Origin: Campylobacter curvus
GTDB taxonomy: Bacteria > Campylobacterota > Campylobacteria > Campylobacterales > Campylobacteraceae
Length of the DNA stretch: 64,000 bases
Assembly: GCF_013372125.1 (NCBI RefSeq)
Contig: NZ_CP053826.1
Location: 1,054,001-1,118,000 of the forward strand
Direction: 5' to 3'
Below are positions 1 to 9,016 of the stretch, in pieces. A program made the translations under genes and the position numbers. The notes beneath the pieces are model-generated. The model did no database searches, was not told where the DNA came from, and was given only the letters and a program-made list of their open reading frames with translations. Positions within the stretch are counted from its first letter, which is position 1. Each line of letters begins with the position of its first letter.

Positions 1-2121
1 TTAAAAATTATACGTAAAGCTTAGATTAAACGTCCTGGCATCGCCATAGATCATCTCGTCGCTACCGATGCCTTCGTAGTATCGCTTGTCAAAGACATTA
101 TCGATATTTAGCTGGATGTCGAAATTCTTACCGATCTTGTAGCCAAACATCAAATTTGCCAGCGCATACGGCTTTTGCGTGATCGTCACATCGTTATCGG
201 CGTTATAGATGTAGGTCTTGCTCTTATATCCCAGTCCGGCGCCCACTCTAAAGTCTCTAAATTCATACTTGGCAAAAAGATCGGCGCTAGTCCTTGCGGC
301 GTTTGTGTTAAATTTCTTACCGCTAGCATCTTTAGCCTGAAAGTGCGCCAGGCCAAAGCTTAAAGTAAGATTGTCAGTCACCCTGCCGTTTAGATCGAGC
401 TCAAAGCCCTTACTGGTCACACCCTTTACCGCTTTGTATGCGTCCTCACCGGTTGAGCCTATCTGCTCTCCGGTCGCTTTGCCGACATTATCTTGGATGA
501 TTTTAAAAACGCCAAAAGAGGCCTGCAATGCACCGTCAAAATACTCGCCCTTGACGCCAAGCTCATAGTCATTACCCTCGATAGGATCAAGATATTTGCC
601 GTTTATGTCTTTGACGTCTTGTGGCTTAAATATACTCGTATAGCTCGCATAAAGCGTGTGATTTTGCCCCACGTCGTAGGTCAGTCCTACATACGGGGTG
701 ATCTGATGAGTAAATTTTTGATCGACGTTGCCTACGGTTTGGTTGCGTTTATAGTAGCTCACCCTGGTGCCCACTAAAAATTTCAGCTCATCGCTCAAAG
801 AGAGCTTGTTGGCAAAATACACCGCCCTTTGCTTTGTTTTGGACGGATTTTTCTGATCGACATAGGGCATATCCACATCGTCAATATGTAGGTTGTTAAA
901 ATCCACTCTCATATCCGCTAGATAGGCTAGTCCAGCAGGAGTTTGTTTGTAATCATCAAAATTTGTAAGCCTATACGAGCCCTCGTTAAAGTCATTATAC
1001 ATCGCCCCTAGCACAAACTCATGCCCCAAGCCAAACAGCTCGTAAGGTAAATTTGCGTAAGCATCGAGGTTATGTATATCAGAGTCGTTTTTTGACCCCC
1101 AGATCAGCACGTCGTTGCTATCTCCTGTCATATCTGGATTTACCTTGCCGCCGTAGTAAAGCATCTTTATGTCGCTTTTTACCTTTTTATACGAGTAGGA
1201 GAGATTCACGCTCGCATCCTCGCCTATGTAATGTCTAAAATCAGCGTAAAGATCGAGCGTTTTTATATCCCACTTCGTCCAAGGCTGAGAGAATATCCTC
1301 TTTCTGGAAAATTTTACCAAGCTATCATCCGTATAAAAAGCGGGCATGCCGCCATATCTGATACCTCGACGCTTGAGATCTTGATACGAAGCTCCCAGGC
1401 TGAGCCACGAGCTATCGCCTATATCGCTATCGACGACGCCATAAATGGATAAATTTTCACGCTTGTGAAAGTCCATATACGAGCCGGCCTTTTCTTTTAT
1501 AAAGGCTAGCCTCGCCCTCACGTCGCCATCGGCCGTGATCGGGGTTTGCACATCACCATATACGCCGTATTTATCATACGAGCCGGCTTCTACGCCAAGG
1601 CTACCGGTCAGCTCTTTTGAGTCCGCTCTTTTGCGGATGAAATTTAGACTTGCCGCAGGATTGCCGGCACCCGCCAGCAGGCCGTTCGCACCGCGCACGA
1701 CCTCGACGCGATCATAGGCTATCATGCTCATATCGGTAGCCTCCAGCCCAAAGCCGCCCAGGCTAGGCATCGAGTCGATCAGATAATAATCTATGAAAAA
1801 GCCCCTTGACATCGGCCGTATGGTCTCGTCCATACGATTTAGCGTCACGCCCGGGATATTAGCCAGTAGCGTTTGATAGTCTTTGATATTCATATCTTTT
1901 AGCTTGGCTTCGGTGATTACGTCTACTGATTGAGGCGTCTGGCGAGCCGTTAAATTTAGCCTCGTCGTGCCTTTTACCAGCTCCTTTGCACCGTAATCCC
2001 TCTCGTCATGACGCACCTGCTCCACGATATCCACCGTCTCTAGCTTGGCCTCTTTGGCTAAAATTTCCGCCGCAAACAGCAAATTTAAAGCCGCCGCCGA
2101 AAGTAAAATTTCACCTTTCAT
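1..2121 (-). CDS. TonB-dependent siderophore receptor, tandem copy A
   Basis: Outer-membrane, ligand-gated porin for a ferric siderophore, energised by TonB-ExbBD. The 706-residue product has an N-terminal signal peptide of about 22 residues, a TonB-box-like ETVDIV at about residue 29, a plug domain with the family motif VEVVRGANGLLAGAGNPA, and a barrel ending in Phe (SFTYNF). This architecture is that of the FhuE/FpvA-type siderophore receptors (TIGR01783). It is complete: the stop codon is the first three bases of the window. It is a close paralogue of the receptor immediately upstream, of identical length and separated by only 22 bp, so the two probably arose by duplication and are co-transcribed with the PepSY protein. 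The siderophore cannot be told from sequence; a hydroxamate or mixed-type ligand is a family-based guess. Confidence 0.9.
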   Translation of the reverse strand: MKGEILLSAAALNLLFAAEILAKEAKLETVDIVEQVRHDERDYGAKELVKGTTRLNLTARQTPQSVDVITEAKLKDMNIKDYQTLLANIPGVTLNRMDETIRPMSRGFFIDYYLIDSMPSLGGFGLEATDMSMIAYDRVEVVRGANGLLAGAGNPAASLNFIRKRADSKELTGSLGVEAGSYDKYGVYGDVQTPITADGDVRARLAFIKEKAGSYMDFHKRENLSIYGVVDSDIGDSSWLSLGASYQDLKRRGIRYGGMPAFYTDDSLVKFSRKRIFSQPWTKWDIKTLDLYADFRHYIGEDASVNLSYSYKKVKSDIKMLYYGGKVNPDMTGDSNDVLIWGSKNDSDIHNLDAYANLPYELFGLGHEFVLGAMYNDFNEGSYRLTNFDDYKQTPAGLAYLADMRVDFNNLHIDDVDMPYVDQKNPSKTKQRAVYFANKLSLSDELKFLVGTRVSYYKRNQTVGNVDQKFTHQITPYVGLTYDVGQNHTLYASYTSIFKPQDVKDINGKYLDPIEGNDYELGVKGEYFDGALQASFGVFKIIQDNVGKATGEQIGSTGEDAYKAVKGVTSKGFELDLNGRVTDNLTLSFGLAHFQAKDASGKKFNTNAARTSADLFAKYEFRDFRVGAGLGYKSKTYIYNADNDVTITQKPYALANLMFGYKIGKNFDIQLNIDNVFDKRYYEGIGSDEMIYGDARTFNLSFTYNF

Positions 2122-2143
2122 CTCTTCTCCTTTATAACTAATT

Positions 2144-4264
2144 TTAGAAGCTATACGTAAAGCTTAGGTTAAATATCCGCGGATCGCCGTAGACCATTTT
2201 GTTGTTTCCGATGCCTTCGTAGTATTTTTTATTAAACACATTGTCGATATTTAGCTGGATGTCAAAATTCTTACTGATCTTGTAGCCAAACATCACATTC
2301 GCCAAAGCATAGGCCTTTTGCTCGATCTCTTTAGCCCCGCTACCGGTGTAAATTTTGCTTTTATACTGCACGCCGACTCCGGTCCTAAAGTTTGATATGC
2401 TGTATTTGGCAAAGATATCGGCCGTAGTCCTTGAGGCGTCGGTATTATATTTCTTGCCGTCGGCGTCTTTGGCGCTAAAGTGAGTAAGGCCAAAGCTGAG
2501 GATCAAATTTTTATTTACTTCGCCGTTTAGATCGAGCTCAAAACCCTTGCTAGTCACGCCCTTTTTAGCCTCGTAAGCGTCGGTGGTCGTGCCGGGGATC
2601 TTCACTCCCGTGTTAGCCCCTAGCTTGTCTTGGATGATCTTAAAGACTCCAAAAGACGCCTGCAAAGCACCGTCAAAATACTCGCCCTTTATGCCCGCTT
2701 CATAGTCCTTACCCTCGATAGGATCAAGGTATTTGTTGTTTATATCCTTGACGCTTTGAGGCTTAAATATACTAGTATAGCTCGCATAGAGCGTGTGGTT
2801 GTCGTTTATGTCGTATGTGATGCCAAAATAAGGCGTTAGCTCTTGAGTGAAATTTCGGTTGCCGTCGCCACCCGTGATCCTGTATTTATAATAACTCATC
2901 CTCGCCCCGACCAAAAATTTAAGCGACTCGCTCAAGGAGAGCTTGTTCGCAAAATAAACGGCCTTTTGTATCGTTTTATCGGCGTTATCTTGATTGACGT
3001 AAGGAAGCCTTGGATCTTCTATATGAAGGTTGTTGAAATTTATAGTCGTCCTGTTAGCAAACGCCTGTCCGGCAGGAGTGTTTCGACTGTTCCAGTAGCT
3101 ACTGACGTCATCTGCGCTTTTTTTATAGTTGTTATACATCGCGCCAAAGACGAATTCATGCTGCAAGCTAAACGCCTCATACGGTAAATTTGCATACGCA
3201 TCGACGTTATGGATATTTTCCTCTCGTTTGTTAGCATACACGCTTAGATCGGCGATATTACCGGTCCCGTTTGCATTGACTGTGCCGCCATAGTAGAGTA
3301 AATTTGAATCCGTCTTTGCCTTTCTATACGAATAGGATAGATTGAGGCTTGCCTCGTTTGCAAAGTAATGTCTAAAATCAGCGTAAAAATCGAGAGTCTT
3401 TATGTCCCACCTGGTCCAAGGCTGAGAGAAAATTTCATTTTTACTAAAATTTGTCCTAGAGCCGTTCGTGTAAAACGCCGGCATGCCGCCCCAGCGCACG
3501 CCATGGCGCTTTAAATTTTGATAAAAGCTGCCAAGGCTGAGCCACGAGTTATCGCCGATGTCAGCATCTACCACGCCGTAGATCGCGCTGTTTTTACGGT
3601 CGTAATAATCCATATAAGACCTGGCGTCTTCGTGCATGAAGCTAAGTCTGGCGCGCACGGTACCGTCGCTATTTACCGGTGTTTGCACATCGCCGCTGAC
3701 GCCATATCTGTCGTATGAGCCCGCACTTAGCTTGAAGCTTCCTTTAAGCCCCTTTGAATTCGCCCTTTTTCTGATGAAATTTAGGCTCGCAGCGGGATTG
3801 CCGGCACCTGCTAGCAGGCCGTTCGCGCCCTTTACGACCTCGACGCGCTCGTATGGTAGCAGGCTCATATCGTTCGCTCCTAGGCTAAAGCCGCCAAAGC
3901 TAGGCATCGAGTCAAGCAGGTAATAATCTATCGCAAAGCCGCGAGCCGTCGGATAAACGCGCTCGTCCCATTTGTTTAGCGTAACACCCGGCACGTTTCG
4001 CAAAAGCACTTGATAGTCGTTGATGTTTAGATCCTTTAGCTTCGCCTCGGTTATGACGGTCAAGGACTGCGGCGTCTGGCGCGAGGTCAAATTTAGCCTC
4101 GTGGTGCTTTTTACAAGCTCTTTTGCGTTGTAGTTCAGATCGTCTCGCCTCTCCTCGCTCGTGATCTCGACCGTTTCTAAATTCTTAGTTTCGCTCGCTA
4201 AAATTTGCGTGATCGGCAGCAGATTTAGAGCCACCATGCTTGAAAGCAGAATTTTACCTTTCAT
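2144..4264 (-). CDS. TonB-dependent siderophore receptor, tandem copy B
   Basis: Second 706-residue siderophore receptor of the pair. It has a signal peptide of about 23 residues, a TonB box LETVEI, the plug motif VEVVKGANGLLAGAGNPA and a barrel that closes with SFTYSF. Long blocks are identical to copy A (for example in the barrel around the segment HTLYASYTSIFKPQ), while extracellular-loop-like stretches differ. That pattern suggests duplication followed by divergence in ligand contact regions. The start overlaps the end of the PepSY gene by 11 bp, so translation is probably coupled. The order PepSY protein, receptor B, receptor A fits one iron-regulated operon read from the promoter upstream of 5339. 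Confidence 0.9.
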   Translation of the reverse strand: MKGKILLSSMVALNLLPITQILASETKNLETVEITSEERRDDLNYNAKELVKSTTRLNLTSRQTPQSLTVITEAKLKDLNINDYQVLLRNVPGVTLNKWDERVYPTARGFAIDYYLLDSMPSFGGFSLGANDMSLLPYERVEVVKGANGLLAGAGNPAASLNFIRKRANSKGLKGSFKLSAGSYDRYGVSGDVQTPVNSDGTVRARLSFMHEDARSYMDYYDRKNSAIYGVVDADIGDNSWLSLGSFYQNLKRHGVRWGGMPAFYTNGSRTNFSKNEIFSQPWTRWDIKTLDFYADFRHYFANEASLNLSYSYRKAKTDSNLLYYGGTVNANGTGNIADLSVYANKREENIHNVDAYANLPYEAFSLQHEFVFGAMYNNYKKSADDVSSYWNSRNTPAGQAFANRTTINFNNLHIEDPRLPYVNQDNADKTIQKAVYFANKLSLSESLKFLVGARMSYYKYRITGGDGNRNFTQELTPYFGITYDINDNHTLYASYTSIFKPQSVKDINNKYLDPIEGKDYEAGIKGEYFDGALQASFGVFKIIQDKLGANTGVKIPGTTTDAYEAKKGVTSKGFELDLNGEVNKNLILSFGLTHFSAKDADGKKYNTDASRTTADIFAKYSISNFRTGVGVQYKSKIYTGSGAKEIEQKAYALANVMFGYKISKNFDIQLNIDNVFNKKYYEGIGNNKMVYGDPRIFNLSFTYSF

Positions 4265-5339
4265 TTTTTCTCCTTTTAAAATTTGATCTTTTTATCCATA
4301 GATATATCCCTGAAACGCTCAAAATAAGCGGTGTGAGGCCGACTAGAAACCAGATAAATTTCGTGACCTGGTTGTAGTAGCCAAAGTGAGCTTTTCTAAA
4401 TGTCGCCAAAAATCGCTCCGTGATATCCGCCTTGTCGATGTCCTTTATTTGGAGCAAATTTGCATTTTGCCTGCTGTATGTGAGCATGCTGGAATACTCG
4501 TTGTATAGGAAATTTTGCCCTTTTTTGTAGCCAAAGAGCGATATATCCGCTGCATTACGAAAAGGCAAAGATATATAATGAAGCTCGAAATTTGGCAGAT
4601 CGGTTTTGGCTTTTTGCGCGATCTCATCAAGCGATAGGTCTTTGTTGTAAATTTGGCTGTTTATCGTAAATTCGCTCGTATCAAAGGGCTTTGAAAACAA
4701 AAACCTAAGCTCCCACCAAGCCCCGCTAAGAGCGATGATGAGCATTATCGGAGTAGAGAAAACGCCGATAAATTTATGTATATCGCTCATAAAAACGGCA
4801 AGCCTGGCAAAGCGCAGTTTAAATAAATTTTTCCAAAAATTTCTGTAAACGATAAAGCCGCTTATAGCAATGACAAAGGCGACGACTCCGACTACGCCGA
4901 CAAAAATCTGACCGCGCTCTTCAAAGAGTAGATTTTCGTGTAGCTCGACCAGCACGCCCATAAAGCCGCTATCATGTGGCATAGGCTCGCTTTTTATCTC
5001 GCCGCTAAAAGCGTCAAGATAGATGTATTCCCACTCTTTGCCGTTATGCTTTATGAGCCAGATTTTATCGCTCTTTTGCGGATTTTTATCGATATTCCAG
5101 CCGACTATCTCGTAGTCAGGAAATTTAGCGCTTATGATCCGTCTAAGCTCGTCAAATCCTAATCTAGAATTTTGCTGACCGGAAAGTAGCGAGATATTTA
5201 CCGCGTCCGGAGATAAAATGTCATTTATCTCATCTTTATAAACGAGCAAAGAGCCGCTAAGACACACAATAATAAACGGGATGCAAAATATAAGAGAGAT
5301 ATAAGTGTGGATTTTATATGCGAGCTTTTTGAAATTCAT
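4254..5339 (-). CDS. PepSY-associated TM protein, probable ferri-siderophore reductase/iron-uptake factor
   Basis: Inner-membrane protein of 361 residues with four predicted membrane spans (about residues 12-35, 146-166, 189-210, 328-349) and the periplasmic PepSY regions typical of the PepSY_TM family (PiuB/FoxB/FsrB type). Characterised relatives reduce ferric iron from siderophores in the periplasm or assist siderophore uptake. It is the first gene of an operon with two siderophore receptors, which supports that role. Conserved His residues at the starts of the first and third spans (KIHTY, DIHKF) are candidate haem ligands, as in FoxB-like reductases. Its upstream region carries a Fur-box-like sequence. 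Enzymatic activity is inferred from family and context. Confidence 0.82.
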   Translation of the reverse strand: MNFKKLAYKIHTYISLIFCIPFIIVCLSGSLLVYKDEINDILSPDAVNISLLSGQQNSRLGFDELRRIISAKFPDYEIVGWNIDKNPQKSDKIWLIKHNGKEWEYIYLDAFSGEIKSEPMPHDSGFMGVLVELHENLLFEERGQIFVGVVGVVAFVIAISGFIVYRNFWKNLFKLRFARLAVFMSDIHKFIGVFSTPIMLIIALSGAWWELRFLFSKPFDTSEFTINSQIYNKDLSLDEIAQKAKTDLPNFELHYISLPFRNAADISLFGYKKGQNFLYNEYSSMLTYSRQNANLLQIKDIDKADITERFLATFRKAHFGYYNQVTKFIWFLVGLTPLILSVSGIYLWIKRSNFKRRKNER

Positions 5340-5416
5340 CTGCTTAAAAACTATCCTTGATGCATTTACCTTACGTGATAATGGCGGATTTTATCATCTT
5401 AAATATTAATAGTTTA

Positions 5417-5431
5417 TTAAAATCATTATCA
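5417..5431 (-). promoter_or_regulatory. Candidate Fur box upstream of the siderophore operon
   Basis: Read on the minus strand the sequence is TGATAATGATTTTAA. It matches the 7-1-7 Fur consensus TGATAAT-N-ATTATCA in 7/7 bases of the left arm and 5/7 of the right. It lies 78-92 bp upstream of the PepSY start codon. A second, looser GATAA...TTATC dyad is at 5376-5396. Iron repression of the operon is an inference. Confidence 0.5.
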
Positions 5432-5459
5432 AAATATAAGCAGAAATTTAACTAAAAAC

Positions 5460-5472
5460 AGCTCTGTTTTAA
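5460..5472 (+). repeat. Solo terminal repeat of the dispersed MITE-like family
   Basis: Thirteen bases, AGCTCTGTTTTAA, are identical to the left end of the MITE-like copy at 37152, but no matching right end follows before the next copy begins at 5658. It is read as a remnant end; chance cannot be excluded for so short a match. Confidence 0.35.
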
Positions 5473-5621
5473 CATAATGTCACAAATTTTTAACGGCCTA
5501 GCACTGGTATATTCGTGTAAATTTCAGTAAAGCAAAGCCAAAATCCACATCATATACACACAACATTAAATATAAAATCATTAAAACATTGATACAAATA
5601 CTATCAACTTTAAAGATTTTT

Positions 5622-5648
5622 TTAGCACTTTGTGATATAATCTGCTAA
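5622..5648 (+). promoter_or_regulatory. Candidate CIRCE operator (HrcA site) at the htpG promoter
   Basis: The arrangement is TTAGCACTT, nine bases, ATCTGCTAA. The CIRCE consensus is TTAGCACTC-N9-GAGTGCTAA, so the left arm matches 8/9 and the right arm 6/9 with exactly the right 9-bp spacing. It overlaps the -10 hexamer TATAAT (5636-5641), where a repressor would block transcription. HrcA control of groESL/dnaK is established in this class; control of htpG is an inference here. Confidence 0.5.
5636..5641 (+). promoter_or_regulatory. -10 hexamer of the probable htpG promoter
   Basis: A perfect TATAAT preceded by an AT-rich tract, as in Campylobacter sigma-70 promoters, which lack a conserved -35. 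If used, transcription starts near 5648 and the leader of about 230 nt contains the whole MITE-like copy at 5658-5854. Confidence 0.55.
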
Positions 5649-5657
5649 AAATTTTAA

Positions 5658-5854
5658 AGCCCTTTTCTATTAAGCGTTGATTTCTTGAAATTTAAGCGTA
5701 GTCAAGTAGGATGAGCGGCGACATTGCCCTCCGAAAATCAGGGAAGCCGTAAGGCTGACCGCGATTTTCGTGCTACACGTTAGGCACTCTGTCGCAAGCT
5801 TATCCTATTTGCGAAGCTTTTAAATTTTATCAATATTTTAATAAGAAAATAGCC
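5658..5854 (+). repeat. MITE-like dispersed repeat copy 1 (htpG leader)
   Basis: About 197 bp. The left end resembles the reference copy at 42678 (shared GCGTTGATTTCT and AGCGTAGTCAA blocks) and the right end keeps ATTTGCGAAGC and the terminal AGCC. Terminal repeats are degenerate. The flanking octamers AATTTTAA and AAATTTAA match 7/8, consistent with an 8-bp target duplication, although the region is AT-rich. It lies between the promoter and start codon of htpG and would be transcribed as a long hairpin. Confidence 0.65.
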
Positions 5855-5877
5855 AAATTTAAATAAAGGAACTCAAA

Positions 5878-7737
5878 ATGGCAGAAAAATTTGAATTTCA
5901 AACCGAAGTGAACGATCTTTTAAATTTAATGATTCACTCACTCTACTCAAATAAGGAAATTTTCCTAAGAGAGCTCATCTCAAATGCAAGCGACGCACTT
6001 GATAAACTAAACTACCTATGTCTCACAGATGACGCATACAAGGCGCTAAACTATACACCTCGCATAGATATCTCCATAGACAAAAAGAAAAAAACGATCA
6101 CGATCAGCGATAACGGCATCGGCATGAGCAAAGACGAGCTGATCTCAAACCTAGGCACGATCGCCAGAAGTGGCACAAAGGGCTTTTTAAACAACCTAAG
6201 TGGTGACGCGAAAAAAGACAGCTCGTTGATCGGGCAGTTTGGCGTGGGCTTTTACTCCGCATTCATGGTCGCAAAAAAGATCGAAGTGATCAGCCGTAAA
6301 GCCCTAAGCGATGAAGCATACAAATGGACATCCGACGCTAAAAGCTACGAGATAGCCATGGCTAAAAAAGAGGCCCACGGCACTAGTATCGCGCTATTTT
6401 TAAACGATGACGAGTTTGCAGACAGCTGGAAGCTTGAAAATATCATCAAAAAATACTCCAATCACATCCCGTATCCTATCTTTATGGATAAAGAGGAGTA
6501 TGTAGCGCCAAAAGAGGGAGAAAAAGACGGCACTTACGAGACTAAAAACGTGCAGATCAACAAGGCCAGCGCACTTTGGCGAATGAATAAAGCAAACATC
6601 AAAGAGGAAGAATACAACGACTTTTATAAACAAATCAGCCACGACAGCGCCGATCCGCTTTTATACATCCATACAAAAGCCGAGGGCAAGATCGAATATT
6701 CTACCCTATTTTACGTGCCAAGCACCGAGCCGTTTGATCTGTTTCGCGTGGATTATCAAAGCGGCGTGAAGCTTTACGTAAAACGCGTGTTTATCACTGA
6801 CGATGCAAAGGAGCTTTTGCCGCCATTTTTGAGATTTATACGCGGTGTCATCGACGTGGAGGACTTGCCGCTTAACGTCAGCCGTGAAATTTTACAAGAA
6901 AACGCCATAATGAGGAGCGTCAAGGAGCAAAGCGTAAAGAAAATTTTGAGCGAATTAGCCAAACTAAAAGACAAAGATAGAGAAAAATACATAAAATTTT
7001 ACAAACTATTTGGCAAAGTCTTAAAAGAAGGGCTTTACGGCTTTGGCAACGACAAGGAGCAAATTTTAGACCTAGTGCTCTTTAAGTCAAGCAAGCGCGA
7101 GGGATTAGTCAGCTTGAAAGAGTATAAAGAGGCGATGAAAAAGGATCAAAAGAGTATCTACTACATCAGCGGAAACAACGAAAATATGCTCCGAAATTCT
7201 CCACTTTTAGAGAGCTTTAAGAAAAACGACATCGAAGTCCTCATAATGGACGAGGAGATCGACACTATCGTGATGCCGATGGTATATGAATTTGACAAAA
7301 CGCCTCTAAAATCGATCTCTCACGATGACATAAACGAGGAGATAAAAGGCGACGAAGCCAAAGTCGACGAGAGCAAAGTCGCAAAAACCCTCGTAAAAAT
7401 GCGCGAAATTTTAAAAGACGAGGTCAAAGACGTCAGGCTAAGCTCAAGGCTTTCAGACTCCCCTGCCGTGCTGATATACGACAAAAATGACCCTGACTAC
7501 GCTATGCAAGCCATGCTTAAGCAAATGGGACAAGGTGGAGATATGTCAAAGATAAAGCCGATCCTCGAGATAAACGGCGGGCATGAAATTTTTGCCAAGC
7601 TCGAAGCCAACGAAGCTATGGCATACGAGATCGCACCACTACTTCTTGACATGGCAAAGCTAAATGAAGGCATGAGCCTCGAAAATCCGGCGGAATTTAG
7701 CAAACTGCTCACAAAGGTGATGCTAAAAGCGCTGTGA
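5878..7737 (+). CDS. htpG: Molecular chaperone HtpG (Hsp90)
   Basis: Cytosolic ATP-dependent chaperone of the Hsp90 family, 619 residues, full length for the bacterial protein. The N-terminal GHKL ATPase domain shows its signatures in order: [13 protein letters not shown] (residues 32-44), the nucleotide-contact motif SDNGIGM (77-83), [11 protein letters not shown] (93-103) and GQFGVGFYS (119-127). The middle domain has the conserved NVSREILQ segment. The start is supported by AAGGA seven bases upstream. It is monocistronic: a strong hairpin follows the stop. The leader is unusual in holding a candidate CIRCE operator and a palindromic repeat. Confidence 0.98.
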   Translation: MAEKFEFQTEVNDLLNLMIHSLYSNKEIFLRELISNASDALDKLNYLCLTDDAYKALNYTPRIDISIDKKKKTITISDNGIGMSKDELISNLGTIARSGTKGFLNNLSGDAKKDSSLIGQFGVGFYSAFMVAKKIEVISRKALSDEAYKWTSDAKSYEIAMAKKEAHGTSIALFLNDDEFADSWKLENIIKKYSNHIPYPIFMDKEEYVAPKEGEKDGTYETKNVQINKASALWRMNKANIKEEEYNDFYKQISHDSADPLLYIHTKAEGKIEYSTLFYVPSTEPFDLFRVDYQSGVKLYVKRVFITDDAKELLPPFLRFIRGVIDVEDLPLNVSREILQENAIMRSVKEQSVKKILSELAKLKDKDREKYIKFYKLFGKVLKEGLYGFGNDKEQILDLVLFKSSKREGLVSLKEYKEAMKKDQKSIYYISGNNENMLRNSPLLESFKKNDIEVLIMDEEIDTIVMPMVYEFDKTPLKSISHDDINEEIKGDEAKVDESKVAKTLVKMREILKDEVKDVRLSSRLSDSPAVLIYDKNDPDYAMQAMLKQMGQGGDMSKIKPILEINGGHEIFAKLEANEAMAYEIAPLLLDMAKLNEGMSLENPAEFSKLLTKVMLKAL

Positions 7738-7741
7738 GGTA

Positions 7742-7768
7742 AATTTCCCGAGCCCATCTCGGGAAATT
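7742..7768 (+). terminator. Intrinsic terminator after htpG
   Basis: A perfect 11-bp inverted repeat, AATTTCCCGAG and CTCGGGAAATT with a 5-nt loop, begins 4 bp after the htpG stop. The following CCTTTATAT is only a weak U-tract. Confidence 0.65.
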
Positions 7769-7836
7769 CCTTTATATACGCTGCGAAATTTACGCGCATC
7801 AGGCCCTATCCGGCAATACTCGATACAATAAAATAA

Positions 7837-8378
7837 GGTTCTGTTAAATATTTCATTGATTTTCAGCTTTCAAGAACAGGAGAATGCGAACAGCATCCCT
7901 ATAAAAACCTTGTTAGCGAGCTTATCGCCGCCGATTTTTCACTTCGCTATCACTCGTGACGCTCTGCTTTGCAGTTGCGAACGAAGTTGAAGCAAAACTG
8001 CGCTACGAGCAGAGAAGCCGTAAGTTGCGAGTGCAACGAAGCGTCTTGAAAAGGGAAGATACGAGCAGTATCTGAGTAGCAACGCGAAGCAGAAAAAATC
8101 GTGCTAAGGCTTAGCTTCACTTCATTCACTGCTCTCGCAAGCAGGGAAACGGCTACTTGCTCTGCACTTTCGCTAGCAGTCGTGAGTGCAACGAAACGAA
8201 AAATTAGGCAAGCCCGCAGGGGCTGAGTAGTTTTTTGCGAAGCAAAAAAAGATTTCCTTGAAACCCTGTTCGCGTCTGTGCTAGGTCGCTCCTGGAGCGA
8301 GAGAGGTTTTTGCTTCACTTCGTTCGCAACTGCAAGGCAGAAGCGAAGCAAGTGTCAATGATTTATTATAATAGAGCC
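7837..8378 (+). repeat. MITE-like dispersed repeat copy 2 (long composite, ~542 bp)
   Basis: Fills most of the 733-bp gap between htpG and the DUF3237 pair. The left end GGTTCTGTTAAATATTTCAT and the right end, which reads GGCTCTATTATAATAAATCA on the opposite strand, are related inverted repeats. The flanking octamers TAAAATAA and CAAAATAA match 7/8. The interior contains the family core (GCTTATCGCCGCCGATTTTT and AAAAAATCGTGCTA) but is expanded with many short GAAGC/GCTTC-type inverted repeats. No coding capacity is credible; a minus-strand open frame of 133 codons here is made of repeat sequence. Confidence 0.65.
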
Positions 8379-8470
8379 CAAAATAAATCATAAATCTACA
8401 TTAAAATTTTAAGCTTTATTTTATAAAAGCTCTTATAAGATAGCTTACTATATCTTTAAAAGGAGCGACT

Positions 8471-9016
8471 ATGTTTAAAAAGGCTTTCGCTGGCGCTATT
8501 TTACTAGCGATGTTTGGTTTCAATCTAAATGCAGCTGAAATTTCAGCAAAAGACGTCAAAGAACCGCACCTTGAGCTTGCTTTCATGATCGACATCGAAG
8601 TCGAAAAGCCCCTAACCGTCGGTAAAGACAGCGAGCACGGATTAAGGCGGCTCATCGCCATAAAAGGCGGCAAAGTAAGCGGCAAACTAAACGGCGAAGT
8701 GCTGCCATACGGCGTGGATAGTCAGATCGTCCGTCCTGACGGACTGACCGAGCTCACCGCAAGATACGCGATAAAGCTCGATGACGGTGCGCAAATTTAC
8801 ATAGATAATAGCGGCATCAGGCACATCACCGATCCTGAGGTCGCAAAAGAGGCTGCAAAAGGCAAGATCGTCGATCCAAAATACGTCTATTTCGCGACTG
8901 TCACGAAATTTGAGACCTACGAGCCAAAATATAAATGGCTAGAGCGCGCAATATTTGTCTGCTATGCCGTGCGCTTGCCGGATAAAGTCTTGCTTAAATT
9001 TTACGAAGTGAAATGA
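8471..9016 (+). CDS. Exported DUF3237 domain protein
   Basis: A 181-residue protein with a signal peptide (cleavage near residue 21, NLNA-AE), so probably periplasmic. The mature part matches the DUF3237 barrel pattern: a leader beginning LELAFMIDIEVEKPL, then RLIAIKGGKVSGKL, GEVLPYGVDSQIVRPDG, RYAIKLDDGAQIYIDNSGI and the C-terminal KFETYEPKYKWLERAIFV. No biochemical role is firmly known for the family. It overlaps the next gene, a lipoprotein paralogue, by 4 bp (ATGA), so the two are translated together. A good Shine-Dalgarno (AAGGAG) precedes the start. Confidence 0.8.
   Translation: MFKKAFAGAILLAMFGFNLNAAEISAKDVKEPHLELAFMIDIEVEKPLTVGKDSEHGLRRLIAIKGGKVSGKLNGEVLPYGVDSQIVRPDGLTELTARYAIKLDDGAQIYIDNSGIRHITDPEVAKEAAKGKIVDPKYVYFATVTKFETYEPKYKWLERAIFVCYAVRLPDKVLLKFYEVK

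Noticed and set aside
7950-8351. Minus-strand open frame of 133 codons in the gap after htpG
   Set aside because: It lies wholly within the expanded MITE-like repeat, is composed of repeat units, has no ribosome-binding site and no family resemblance.
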